A stretch of 64,000 nt of DNA from Streptomyces venezuelae (GTDB lineage: Bacteria > Actinomycetota > Actinomycetes > Streptomycetales > Streptomycetaceae), in the NCBI RefSeq assembly GCF_008642375.1, contig NZ_CP029194.1, positions 372,001 to 436,000 of the forward strand. Direction: 5' to 3'. How positions within the stretch are numbered: the first letter of the stretch is position 1; every line of letters begins with the position of its first letter. Both the position numbers and the translations under genes were made by a program. Below, one piece after another: positions 36,325 through 44,611 of the stretch. Under the pieces are notes generated by a model. The model made no database searches. It had not been told where the DNA came from and worked only from the letters and a program-made list of their open reading frames with translations.

Positions 36325-36612
36325 GCCGAGGCTCAAGTGACGCGAGCCACACGGCAGAAGGGATGGCGCACCCCAGGACGGGGGATCCGATCGGCGGCAG
36401 CGGAACGTTAGCGTGACGTGAGCACCGCTGAAGAGACTGGGAGGGACCACGGTGGCCGGCTCGCCGGCCACACACAAGTTCGACCCAGGGGGCCCCACCA
36501 TGCGCGCCGACCAGCGGCCGCGAGACAACCGCCTGCCCGTTTCAACCGCCACGCCCGGGTGCCCGACCACACCCGGACCGTCACGGCGAGCGGGAAAGGG
36601 CAGGTAGCCGGA

Positions 36613-37263
36613 GTGCTCAACACGCGGGTGACGGTGACCGTCCACGCATCCGATCCGCTCAGCAGGGCCGGGCTCATCAGCCACCTGCGGCACCAGCCGA
36701 CGGTCGACTTCGTCCCCGAGCAGGACGACGGCGGCCGGGACTGCCCGGCGGTGGCCGTGATGCTCGCCGACCGGATCGACGAGCCCACCACCGCCGAACT
36801 GCGGCGCCTGCTGCGCGGCAGGGACCAGCGTGTGGTCCTCGTCGCCCGGGAGCTGCGCGAGCCCGACCTGCTCGCGGTGGTCGAGTACGGGGTGCGTGCC
36901 ATCATCTGGCGGCACCAGGCGACCGAGCAGCGGCTGCTGAGCGCCGTGCACAGCGCGGCCCGCGGCGAGGGCGAGCTGCCGCCGGACCTCGTCAGCCGTC
37001 TGCTGAACCAGGTGGGGCGGCTCCAGCGGGCGACCACGACGGGGGCGGCCACCGGCGGGGCGGTGCCGCTCTTCGGGATGGCGCCGCGCGAGGTGGACGT
37101 CCTGCGGCTGCTCGCCGAGGGCCTGGACACCCGGCAGATCAGCGAGAAGCTCGCGTACTCCGAACGCACCGTCAAGAACATCCTGCACGCGCTGATGACG
37201 CGTCTCCAGCTCACCAACCGGGCGCATGCCGTCGCGTACGCGCTCCGCGAAGGCTACATCTGA
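36613..37263 (+). CDS. LuxR-type regulator at the head of the injection-system cluster
   Basis: A 216-aa response-regulator-like protein. The C-terminal NarL/LuxR helix-turn-helix reads MAPREVDVLRLLAEGLDTRQISEKLAYSERTVKNILHALMTRLQL. The receiver-like N-terminal half lacks the usual phospho-acceptor pattern (it has PAVAVMLADRID), so it may be phosphorylation-independent. The start is GTG 36613 (VLNTRVTVTVHASD), where the fold begins; the frame is open to 36418. Its stop overlaps the next start (TGATG), coupling it to the eCIS operon it probably regulates. Confidence 0.8.
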   Translation: MLNTRVTVTVHASDPLSRAGLISHLRHQPTVDFVPEQDDGGRDCPAVAVMLADRIDEPTTAELRRLLRGRDQRVVLVARELREPDLLAVVEYGVRAIIWRHQATEQRLLSAVHSAARGEGELPPDLVSRLLNQVGRLQRATTTGAATGGAVPLFGMAPREVDVLRLLAEGLDTRQISEKLAYSERTVKNILHALMTRLQLTNRAHAVAYALREGYI

Positions 37264-37940
37264 TGATCCATGAGATCGACGAGGCGCTGCGCCGTCTGCT
37301 CGCGCCGGCCGTCACCGGCGACGTCGCCTTCGACGCGCCGACCCGCGACTGGGCGGCGCGCCGCAACTCCCCGACCCTGAACGCCTATCTGTACGACATC
37401 AGGGAGGACGTGGCGCGGCGGGAGCGCGGCGCCTACGCCGAGCGGGACGCCCACGGGACGGTGACGCGCAGGCGTCAGCCGCCGCGGTGGTTCCGGCTCT
37501 CGTACCTGGTGACCGCCTGGACGTCCCGGCCCGAGGACGAACACCGGCTGCTGTCCTCCGCGTTGGCGCTGCTGCTTCCGCACGAGGTGCTGACCGGTGA
37601 CGCCGTCCCGGAGTCGGTGCGGTCTATCGCCCGGTCCCTTCCGCTCTCCGTCGCGATGCCGCCCGCGGAGTCGCGGTCGCTCGCGGACATCTGGTCGGCG
37701 CTCGGGGGCGAGCTCAAGCCGTCCCTGGACGTCGTGGTGAGCACGCCGTTCCCGGTCACCCCGGTGTACGAGGTCGCGCCGCCGGTCACGGAGGGCCATG
37801 TGGTCGTACGCGGGACGGACGGTACGCAGGGCGACTCCAGGCCCCGGATGATGCGGCGCTCGGTGAGCTCGGTGAGCGCCCCGGGCGACCCGGCCACCGC
37901 GGGCGGCGCGAGCCGCACGAGGACCGAGGGCGGGCGGTGA
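37263..37940 (+). CDS. DUF4255 (Pvc16-like) eCIS cap/terminator protein
   Basis: A 225-aa protein with the DUF4255 pattern: IHEIDEALRRLL at the N terminus, NAYLYDIREDVARRERG, and FRLSYLVTAWTSRPEDEHRLL. In Photorhabdus virulence cassettes the homologue Pvc16 caps the sheath-tube end. The C-terminal 40 residues are disordered. The start overlaps the regulator stop; the AAA gene follows 4 bp after its stop. Confidence 0.82.
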   Translation: MIHEIDEALRRLLAPAVTGDVAFDAPTRDWAARRNSPTLNAYLYDIREDVARRERGAYAERDAHGTVTRRRQPPRWFRLSYLVTAWTSRPEDEHRLLSSALALLLPHEVLTGDAVPESVRSIARSLPLSVAMPPAESRSLADIWSALGGELKPSLDVVVSTPFPVTPVYEVAPPVTEGHVVVRGTDGTQGDSRPRMMRRSVSSVSAPGDPATAGGASRTRTEGGR

Positions 37941-37944
37941 CGGC

Positions 37945-39933
37945 GTGCTGGAGCTGATCGCCGCGCTGCGGACGCGGGTCGCCGCGCTCGTGGACGCCCG
38001 CGCCGCCGGAGACCCCACGGCGGGCGATCCACTGCGCGGCCTGTACATCACCGAGGACACGGCCCGCCGGATCGCGGCGGAGCCGGTGCGTACGGCGGGG
38101 GACGCCGCCCGCGGCGGCACGCTGCCGGACACCGGCGGTCCGGACCGGCTCTCGGCCCTGGCCCGGACCTTCGGTCTGTCCGCGCTCGACGCGCACGTGC
38201 TGGTGGCGGCGCTCGCACCCGATGTGGACCGGGGCTTCGAGGCGTTGTACGGGTACCTGAACGACGACGTCGGGCGGCGCCGCGCGACCGTGGCGCTCGC
38301 CCTCGACCTCGCCGGCACGGGTCCCTTCGACCCGGCCGCCCGCGACCGTTTCCACCCGGAGGCCCCGCTGCTCTCCGGAGGGCTGCTGGTCGTCGAGGAC
38401 GCGGACCGGCCGCTGCCCGGACGGGCACTGCGCGTGCCGGAACGCCTGGTGGCGCACCTGCTCGGTGACGACAGCCGGATGGACGCCGAACTCCTGGGCA
38501 TGGGTGTGGAATTGCTGCCCCCGACCGGAGCGGACGCGCTCCTGCCGAGGCCGGAGCCCGTGACGCTGGCCGCGCGCGTCGCGGCAGCCGGGCCGGTCAC
38601 CGTCCACCTGCGGGAGCGCGTCCCCGGTGCTGCGACCGATTCCGTCGTGGCCGCGCTGCGCGCTGCCGGGCGGCCGGTGCTCCGGTACCGGCCGGAGTGT
38701 GTCGACGTCGCGGTGGCGCGGGCCCTGCTGCGGGAGGCGCGGCTGCGCGGTGCCGCCGTGGTCGTCGAGCCGTTGCCGCCGCACCCCGGGCCTCTCGTAC
38801 GGCTGTTGGCCTCGGCCGACGCGACCGTGATCCTCGCGGGCACCGACGCGCCCGACCCGAGATGGGCACCGGACGCGGAGCTGCTCACGCTCGACGCGCC
38901 GGAGGGGGCGGCGGTCCCCGGCGACCTGTGGCAGCGCGAACTGGGGCCCACAGAAGGCGACTTCGACGTGGACTCGGCCACCGCTCCGTACCGTCTCAGC
39001 GGCGACCAGGTCCGCCGGGCGGCGCGCTCGGCGCGGGCGCTCGCGGCGTTCGAGGGCACGGCGCCGACGCTCGCCCAGGTGCAGCGCAGCGCCCGGCTGG
39101 TGTCCGCGCCGCTCCTCGACAGCCACGCGCGGCGCATCCGGCCGGCCGTCGGCTTCGCCGACATCGTGCTGCCCGAAGAGCCGTTGGGGATGCTGCACGA
39201 GCTGACCGGGCGGGCCCGCGACCGGGACCGGGTGCTCGGCGAGTGGCGGCTGCGCACCGGCGGCGGGCGCGGTCGGGGCGTCGTCGCGCTGTTCGCCGGT
39301 GAGTCGGGCACCGGGAAGACGTTGGGCGCCGAGGTCGTCGCGGGCGAACTGGGCCTGGACCTCTACGTGGTGGACCTCTCGTCGGTGGTCGACAAGTACG
39401 TCGGCGAGACGGAGAAGAACCTGGAGCGGATCTTCGTCGAGGTGGACCGCACCGACTGCGTCCTGCTCTTCGACGAGGCCGACGCGGTGTTCGGCAAGCG
39501 CTCGGAGGTGAGGAGCTCGCACGACCGGTACGCCAACCTGGAGAGCGCGTACCTGCTCCAGCGGCTGGAGTCGTTCGCCGGGATCGCGGTGCTCACCACC
39601 AACCTCCGGGCCAACATCGACGAGGCGTTCACCCGCCGGCTCGACCTGGTCGTGGACTTCCCGTTCCCCGATGCCCCGCAGCGGGTCGCGCTCTGGCACT
39701 CCTGCCTGGCGGGCACGCCCAAGGCCGACTGCGTCGGTGAGGAGATCGAGCGCTGCGCGGCGGAGTTCGAGCTCGCGGGCGGCGCGATCCGCTCGGCGGC
39801 GGTGACGGCCGGGTACCGGGCAGCGGCGCGCGGCTCGGCGGTGACCGGAGCGGACGTGCGGGCCGGGGCGCGGCGCGAGTACGAGAAGGCGGGCCGGCTC
39901 GTGCTGGACGCGGGCGCGCCCTGGGCGCCGTAG
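37945..39933 (+). CDS. eCIS-associated AAA+ ATPase (Pvc15-like)
   Basis: A 662-aa protein. The C-terminal AAA+ domain has Walker A GESGTGKT near residue 452, Walker B CVLLFDEADAVFG near 505, and sensor TTNLRANIDEAFTRRLD. The N-terminal half is an Ala/Arg-rich winged-helix-type region. In PVC/AFP systems the AAA ATPase (Pvc15) is needed for toxin loading or assembly. GTG 37945 is the only in-frame early start after the DUF4255 stop. A strong hairpin follows at 39953-39990. Confidence 0.85.
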   Translation: MLELIAALRTRVAALVDARAAGDPTAGDPLRGLYITEDTARRIAAEPVRTAGDAARGGTLPDTGGPDRLSALARTFGLSALDAHVLVAALAPDVDRGFEALYGYLNDDVGRRRATVALALDLAGTGPFDPAARDRFHPEAPLLSGGLLVVEDADRPLPGRALRVPERLVAHLLGDDSRMDAELLGMGVELLPPTGADALLPRPEPVTLAARVAAAGPVTVHLRERVPGAATDSVVAALRAAGRPVLRYRPECVDVAVARALLREARLRGAAVVVEPLPPHPGPLVRLLASADATVILAGTDAPDPRWAPDAELLTLDAPEGAAVPGDLWQRELGPTEGDFDVDSATAPYRLSGDQVRRAARSARALAAFEGTAPTLAQVQRSARLVSAPLLDSHARRIRPAVGFADIVLPEEPLGMLHELTGRARDRDRVLGEWRLRTGGGRGRGVVALFAGESGTGKTLGAEVVAGELGLDLYVVDLSSVVDKYVGETEKNLERIFVEVDRTDCVLLFDEADAVFGKRSEVRSSHDRYANLESAYLLQRLESFAGIAVLTTNLRANIDEAFTRRLDLVVDFPFPDAPQRVALWHSCLAGTPKADCVGEEIERCAAEFELAGGAIRSAAVTAGYRAAARGSAVTGADVRAGARREYEKAGRLVLDAGAPWAP

Positions 39934-39952
39934 GAGTCTTCCCTCCTGGCAA

Positions 39953-39990
39953 GGCCGAGGGGGCCACCCGCACGGGTGGCCCCCTCGGCC
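39953..39990. terminator. 17-bp hairpin between convergent eCIS genes
   Basis: Perfect 17-bp stem (GGCCGAGGGGGCCACCC with complement) and a 4-nt loop GCAC, followed by GTTCCTGT. It ends the ATPase transcript and, on the other strand, that of the opposing membrane protein gene. Confidence 0.9.
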
Positions 39991-40012
39991 GTTCCTGTCC
40001 CTGCCGGCCGGC

Positions 40013-41686
40013 TCACTTCACACTGCCGCCGACCATCTTCCTGAGCGTGTCCCAGTTGACGGTTCCGGTGGGCGAAAGACCGACGGCCGACTGGTACTGC
40101 GCGATGTGCGCGGCGACTTGAGTGCTGTACTTGCTCGTCCTGTCCCGCTGCAGACGGAAGTGGTCGATTCCGTACTGGGCGTTGGTGCGCGCCGTGACCA
40201 TGTCGTCGCCGTCGAAGCCGCGGTTGATGGCCCACCAGAAGGCCGCCATGAGCTGGGTGGTCTGCCAGGTCGTGGCGCCCTCCTTCACCGAGTCGGGCGT
40301 GATTCCCTGGGCCCACAGCGAGGTGAGGGTGGCCCGGCCGAGTTCGCCCCTCGTGTCGGTGTGGAAGATCGCGGCGGAGTTCTTCCCCCTGGTCTCGCCG
40401 TCCGAGACGACGAGGTCCTGGTAGCAGACGAGGGAGGCGCGGGTCCGCGCGTCGATCACTCCTCTGGTCCAACCCGGCTTGAGGGTGCAGGCGTTGCCGA
40501 GAGCGGCCAGCCGCTCCTGGGCGAACTCGACGACGATCTCCGGCGCGTCACCGGCCCGCCAAGGGGGTGCGTTCCGCACCGGGGCCGCCGGCGGGGCCGC
40601 GGTGGGCTGCTTGTTCCCACCGTCGCCTGTGTCCGGTGCGGGCGCGGTGCTCTCGCCTCCGTCCTGCACGGGCTGGGTCGATGTGCCCTGGGTGGGCAGG
40701 AGTTCGGTCGAGTCGTCGCCGCCTCCACCACCGTTTCCGCCGCCACCGCCCCCGCCGCCGCTTCCGTCGACGGGCGGCGGTGCCGCTCCGTCCGGGGCGG
40801 GCGGGGGGTCACCGGGCTTGTCGTCGCCGGCCGGCGGTCCTCCGGTCCCGTCGGGCGGCGGGGGCGCTTCGGGAAGCCTGTCCCCGCTGCCCTGCGGCGC
40901 GGGCCTGGGTGCGTTCGTCGACCGGATCTCCTTCGCCGCGCTGACGATCTTCGGGGAGAAGTTGAACCAGAGCACGACGAAGGCGATCACCGCGGTCAGC
41001 AGGAGTCCGCCCACCACGACGAGCCAGTTCCCGAGGACGGGGCGCTGGTCGAAGGTGGCGTCGAGGTCGAGGGCGGTGTCGTCGCCCGCCCGCCGTACGG
41101 ACACGGTGAAGCGGTGCGATTCCTCGGCGCCGGTCCAGCGCACCGCCTGCGGCCGCACCACGAGTTCGCCGAAGGCGGCGCGGCCCGGGGCGATCTGCAC
41201 GGCGTTGGGCCGTACGTCGAAGGTGAGGCGGTTCGCGTCGTCGCGTGCCACGAGCGACGCGGTCAGCGGAGTGTTGCCGAGGTTGTCCACGGCTATCCGG
41301 GAGCGGCCGCGGAAGCGGCCGAGGAGCGAGGGCGGCAGCAGCTCGGCGCGCGTCTCGGTGAAGGGAGTGAGGGTCAGCCGGCCCTCCAGCACGTCGCGGG
41401 AGCCGCTGTGCTCCCGGGGGTCGACGCGGATGCCGTACGCGACGGGTCCGGCCTCGACGTCGGACGAGCGGGGCGGCGCGAACGAGATCTCGGCGGTCCC
41501 CTCGCTGCCCGGGTAGAGGCGGAGGACGTCCGGCTCCACCCGGGACCAGCCCGAGGGTTTGCCGACGACCGAAAGCCGGTACTCCTCCACGGTGTCCCCG
41601 GTGTTGCGTACCCGCAGGCGGGCGGAGGTCCGGGCCCCTGGCTCGACGGTCACATCGGCCGGGTCCAGAGAGGTCCACATGGTCAT
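40013..41686 (-). CDS. Single-pass membrane protein with Ig-like and peptidoglycan-binding-like domains, inside the eCIS cluster
   Basis: A 557-aa protein. Residues 1-215 form Ig-like/NEW3-type beta domains (VEPGARTSARLRVRNTGDTVEEYRLSV; LTASLVARDDANRL). One transmembrane helix lies at about 219-241 (WLVVVGGLLLTAVIAFVVLW). A long Pro/Gly linker (about 245-370, with a run of glycines) leads to a C-terminal domain resembling peptidoglycan-binding modules (TRGVIDARTRASLVCYQ; YGIDHFRLQRDRTSKYSTQVAAHIAQYQSAVG). There is no classical signal peptide, so topology is uncertain. It is encoded opposite to the rest of the cluster, between ATPase and sheath. It may link the contractile particle to the envelope; function inferred. 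Confidence 0.72.
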   Translation of the reverse strand: MTMWTSLDPADVTVEPGARTSARLRVRNTGDTVEEYRLSVVGKPSGWSRVEPDVLRLYPGSEGTAEISFAPPRSSDVEAGPVAYGIRVDPREHSGSRDVLEGRLTLTPFTETRAELLPPSLLGRFRGRSRIAVDNLGNTPLTASLVARDDANRLTFDVRPNAVQIAPGRAAFGELVVRPQAVRWTGAEESHRFTVSVRRAGDDTALDLDATFDQRPVLGNWLVVVGGLLLTAVIAFVVLWFNFSPKIVSAAKEIRSTNAPRPAPQGSGDRLPEAPPPPDGTGGPPAGDDKPGDPPPAPDGAAPPPVDGSGGGGGGGGNGGGGGDDSTELLPTQGTSTQPVQDGGESTAPAPDTGDGGNKQPTAAPPAAPVRNAPPWRAGDAPEIVVEFAQERLAALGNACTLKPGWTRGVIDARTRASLVCYQDLVVSDGETRGKNSAAIFHTDTRGELGRATLTSLWAQGITPDSVKEGATTWQTTQLMAAFWWAINRGFDGDDMVTARTNAQYGIDHFRLQRDRTSKYSTQVAAHIAQYQSAVGLSPTGTVNWDTLRKMVGGSVK

Positions 41687-41721
41687 GGGCGAAGGCTAGG
41701 GGGGCGGGCGGGGTCCGCGGC

Positions 41722-41805
41722 TGCCCGAAAGTCCCTGTTCGCGGGCAGGATCGCGTGCCCCCTCCGCCCCGCCCTCCGGCCCTTCGGACGCGGGACTTTC
41801 GGGCA
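41722..41805. promoter_or_regulatory. 14-bp inverted repeat in the divergent eCIS promoter
   Basis: TGCCCGAAAGTCCC at 41722-41735 is repeated as its exact reverse complement at 41792-41805, 56 bp apart, in the 217-bp region between the membrane-protein gene (minus) and the sheath gene (plus). Each arm contains GGGACTTTCGG, similar to half of a NarL/DevR-type box. The arms face the two genes, so one regulator, perhaps the LuxR protein at 36613, could act on both. Confidence 0.6.
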
Positions 41806-41903
41806 CGTGCTCCTGCCCTCGCGCCCGCCCGTTCGCTCCTCCCCGCGAGGACGCGCCTCAGGGCAGAGTCGGCGTTGACCCCACCAGCGAGGAGCAACCG
41901 ACC

Positions 41904-43484
41904 GTGCCCACGTACCTGTCCCCCGGCGTCTACGTCGAGGAAGTCGCCAGCGGCTCCCGTCCCATCGAGGGCGTCGGGACCTCCGTCGCCGCGTTCGTCG
42001 GTCTTTCGCCCGTCGGGCCGCTCAACGAGCCGGTACTCGTCACCAACTGGTCGCAGTACGTGGCCGCCTTCGGCGACTTCACGGACGGCTACTACCTCGC
42101 CCACTCCGTCTACGGGTTCTTCAACAACGGCGGCACGGCGGCCTACGTCGTGCGCGTCGGCGGTGGGGACGCACTCGGGGCCACGCAGGCCATCGGGGCC
42201 ACCGCGCCCGCCGAGCCGCAGCTCGTCGCCGGTGAGGCCGTCGGCCTCGGCGCGTTCCGGGTCGCGGCGGTCACCGCGGGCTCGGAGGCGGGCGGGGCGC
42301 TCACGGTCGAGGTGCAGGACGTCGAGGGCGACGCCGAGCGCTTCAAGCTCGTCGTCAAGGACGGCGAGAAGGTCGTCGAGTCCTTCGACGCCTCCGCGAA
42401 GAAGAGCGCCCGCAACTACGTGGTGGCGCAGGTCAAGCAGCGGTCCAAGACGATCGTCCTCGAAGAGGCCGCGGCCGGGGCGCAGCTCGTGAGGCCCGAC
42501 GCGCAGGCCGTCACCCTCGCCCCGCCCGCGCAGGTTCCCGCCCCGGTCGCGGCGCGGACCGGCGCGGCCGCAGCGCTGGAGTCGGGGCAGTTCATCGGCG
42601 ACTCCGCCGACCGTACCGGCTTCGGCGGCCTGGAGGCGTACGACGAGATCAACATGGTCGCCGTACCCGACCTGATGGCCGCCTACCAGCAGGGGCTCAT
42701 CGACCTGGAGCAGGTCAAGGCCGTCCAGCTCGGTCTGATCGCGCACTGCGAGCTGATGGGCGACCGGATGGCGATCCTCGACCCGCCGCCCGCGCTCAAC
42801 GCCCGCGACATCCGCACGTGGCGTCAGGAGACGGCCGGCTACGACTCGCGGTACGCGGCCCTCTACTACCCGTGGATCAAGTCGTTCGACCCGGCGACCG
42901 GCCAGACCCGTACGGTTCCGCCGTCGGGCCACATGGCCGGCGTGTGGGCCCGCAACGACTCCGAGCGCGGTGTCCACAAGGCCCCCGCCAACGAGATCGT
43001 GCGCGGCGCGGTCGACCTGGAGCTCCAGATCACGCGCGGTGAGCAGGACCTGCTCAACCCGATCGGCGTGAACTGCATCCGCGCGTTCCCTGGGCGCGGG
43101 ATCCGGGTGTGGGGCGCGCGGACGCTGGCCTCCGACCCGGCCTGGCGCTACCTGAACGTCCGCCGGTACTTCAACTACCTCGAGGAATCCATCCTCGTGG
43201 GTACGCAGTGGGTCGTCTTCGAGCCCAACGACCAGTCCCTGTGGGCGCGGATCCGCCGCAACATCTCGGCGTTCCTCGTCAACGAGTGGCGTCAGGGAGC
43301 CCTGTTCGGCCAGCGGGCCGAGGACGCCTTCTACGTGAAGTGCGACGCCGAGACCAACCCCCCGGAGTCGGTGGACCTCGGGCGTGTGGTCTGCGAGATC
43401 GGCATCGCGCCCGTGAAGCCCGCCGAGTTCGTCGTCTTCCGCCTCGCGCAGTTCCAGGGCGGTGGCGGCGACCTGGAGGAGTAG
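41904..43484 (+). CDS. Contractile sheath protein
   Basis: A 526-aa phage-type tail sheath protein. It has the classical start PTYLSPGVYVEEVASGSRPIEGVGTSVAAFVG and the C-terminal core IRVWGARTLASDPAWRYLNVRRYFNYLEESI, VFEPND and ISAFLVNEWRQGALFG, as in T4 gp18 and Pvc2-4 families. A single sheath gene is present, as in Streptomyces CIS. GTG start at 41904 with GAGGAG 9-14 bp upstream. It would form the outer contractile tube of a mostly cytoplasmic particle. Confidence 0.93.
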   Translation: MPTYLSPGVYVEEVASGSRPIEGVGTSVAAFVGLSPVGPLNEPVLVTNWSQYVAAFGDFTDGYYLAHSVYGFFNNGGTAAYVVRVGGGDALGATQAIGATAPAEPQLVAGEAVGLGAFRVAAVTAGSEAGGALTVEVQDVEGDAERFKLVVKDGEKVVESFDASAKKSARNYVVAQVKQRSKTIVLEEAAAGAQLVRPDAQAVTLAPPAQVPAPVAARTGAAAALESGQFIGDSADRTGFGGLEAYDEINMVAVPDLMAAYQQGLIDLEQVKAVQLGLIAHCELMGDRMAILDPPPALNARDIRTWRQETAGYDSRYAALYYPWIKSFDPATGQTRTVPPSGHMAGVWARNDSERGVHKAPANEIVRGAVDLELQITRGEQDLLNPIGVNCIRAFPGRGIRVWGARTLASDPAWRYLNVRRYFNYLEESILVGTQWVVFEPNDQSLWARIRRNISAFLVNEWRQGALFGQRAEDAFYVKCDAETNPPESVDLGRVVCEIGIAPVKPAEFVVFRLAQFQGGGGDLEE

Positions 43485-43569
43485 GCCCCGGCCTCTCCTC
43501 CCCACGTCACCACCGCGTCCCTCCCTCACGTCAGCACCACCCGCCACACACGAACAGGAGTGATCCCGT

Positions 43570-44013
43570 ATGTCCCTCGACACCGGCGACGCCCTCACCA
43601 CCCATAATTTCGGCCTGCAGATCGACGGCGTCATGGTCGAGACCCTGCAGGAGATCAGCGGCCTCTCGATGGAGCAGGACGTCATCGAGTTCCAGCAGGT
43701 CTCGGCGGACGGCAAGCCGATGATCAAGAAGCTGCCCGGCGTGAAGAAGGCCGGCGAGTGCACGGTGACCCGTGGTGCGACGCAGTCCGCCGCCTTCACC
43801 GAGTGGATCGCCTCCTCCATCGCCGGCGACATGGGCGCGGCCCGCAAGGACGCGTCGATCATCTTCCTCGACTACCAGCTCAGCGAGGTGAAGCGCTACA
43901 ACCTGCGCAACGCCTGGTGCACGAAGGTGGAGTTGAGCGCGACCAAGGCCGGCGACGCGGCGGCCCTGACCGAGCAGGTCACCATCACCTTCGAAGAGCT
44001 GACCCTCGGATAA
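43570..44013 (+). CDS. Inner tube protein 1
   Basis: A 147-aa T4 gp19-like tail tube protein: THNFGLQIDGVMVETLQEISGLSMEQDVIEFQQVSADGKP, PGVKKAGECTVTRGA and the conserved end VTITFEELTLG. Hexamers stack to form the inner tube propelled by the sheath. It follows the sheath gene by 85 bp with ACAGGAGTG as ribosome-binding site. Its TAA stop overlaps the next ATG. Confidence 0.92.
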   Translation: MSLDTGDALTTHNFGLQIDGVMVETLQEISGLSMEQDVIEFQQVSADGKPMIKKLPGVKKAGECTVTRGATQSAAFTEWIASSIAGDMGAARKDASIIFLDYQLSEVKRYNLRNAWCTKVELSATKAGDAAALTEQVTITFEELTLG

Positions 44014-44432
44014 TGCGACGCGAAGGATCGGCGGGAACCCAGCAGCACCGCCAACAGGAGCCCCTCCGTACGGAGTTCGAGTTCGAGCTGCCGCGCGGGT
44101 TCGTCGACGAGGCGGGCACGGTGCACCGCAACGGGGCGATGCGGCTGGCCACGGCGCGGGACGAGCTGCTCCCGCTGCGTGACATCCGGGTCCGCGAGAA
44201 CCCGGCGTACCTGTCCGTGGTGCTGCTCGGCCGGGTGATCACCCGGCTGGGCACGCTCCCGTCGGTCCACGACGGGACGGTGGAGAACATGTTCGCCTCC
44301 GACCTGGCGTTCCTCCAGGACTTCTACCGGCAGATCAACGCGGAGGGCCACACCAGGGCCGCCGTCGCCTGCCCCCACTGCGAGGAGTCCTTCGAGGTCG
44401 AGCTGGCCGGGAGCCGCCTGGGGGAATCGTGA
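44013..44432 (+). CDS. Small eCIS assembly protein with a CxxC motif
   Basis: A 139-aa protein. The middle (RTEFEFELPRGFVDEAGTVHRNGAMRLATARDELLPL) resembles the phage tail assembly protein found after tube genes in eCIS and T4-like tails. The C terminus has CPHCEESFEVEL, one CxxC, possibly half of a zinc site. It is coupled both to the tube gene (TAATG) and to the small gene downstream (GTGA). It may act as a tail assembly chaperone; not proven. Confidence 0.7.
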   Translation: MRREGSAGTQQHRQQEPLRTEFEFELPRGFVDEAGTVHRNGAMRLATARDELLPLRDIRVRENPAYLSVVLLGRVITRLGTLPSVHDGTVENMFASDLAFLQDFYRQINAEGHTRAAVACPHCEESFEVELAGSRLGES

Positions 44433-44581
44433 CGTACGCGGTCGACCGGATCGAGGAGGAGACCGCGTACCTCGCCTTCCACTTCCACTGGGGCATGGAC
44501 GACATCCTCGACCTGGAGCACGCGGACCGGCGGAGATACGTGGCACAGGTGGCCTCGCTGGTGGAGCGGTCACAGGCCTGA
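44429..44581 (+). CDS. 50-aa eCIS protein, DUF6760-like
   Basis: A short reading frame from GTG 44429 (overlapping the previous TGA) to TGA 44579-44581. It encodes 50 residues, TYAVDRIEEETAYLAFHFHW and MDDILDLEHADRRRYVAQVASL. This matches a small conserved protein found at this position in many eCIS and phage-tail-like clusters (DUF6760 family). The coupled start and conserved place argue it is real. Function unknown. Confidence 0.7.
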   Translation: MTYAVDRIEEETAYLAFHFHWGMDDILDLEHADRRRYVAQVASLVERSQA

Positions 44582-44611
44582 GAGCGGGACAGGGAAGGGA
44601 GGTCGGAGAGG

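Noticed and set aside
36418..36612. N-terminal extension of the LuxR regulator to 36418
   Set aside because: The added residues are Arg/Pro-rich and non-conserved in appearance; the receiver-like fold begins at the GTG at 36613.
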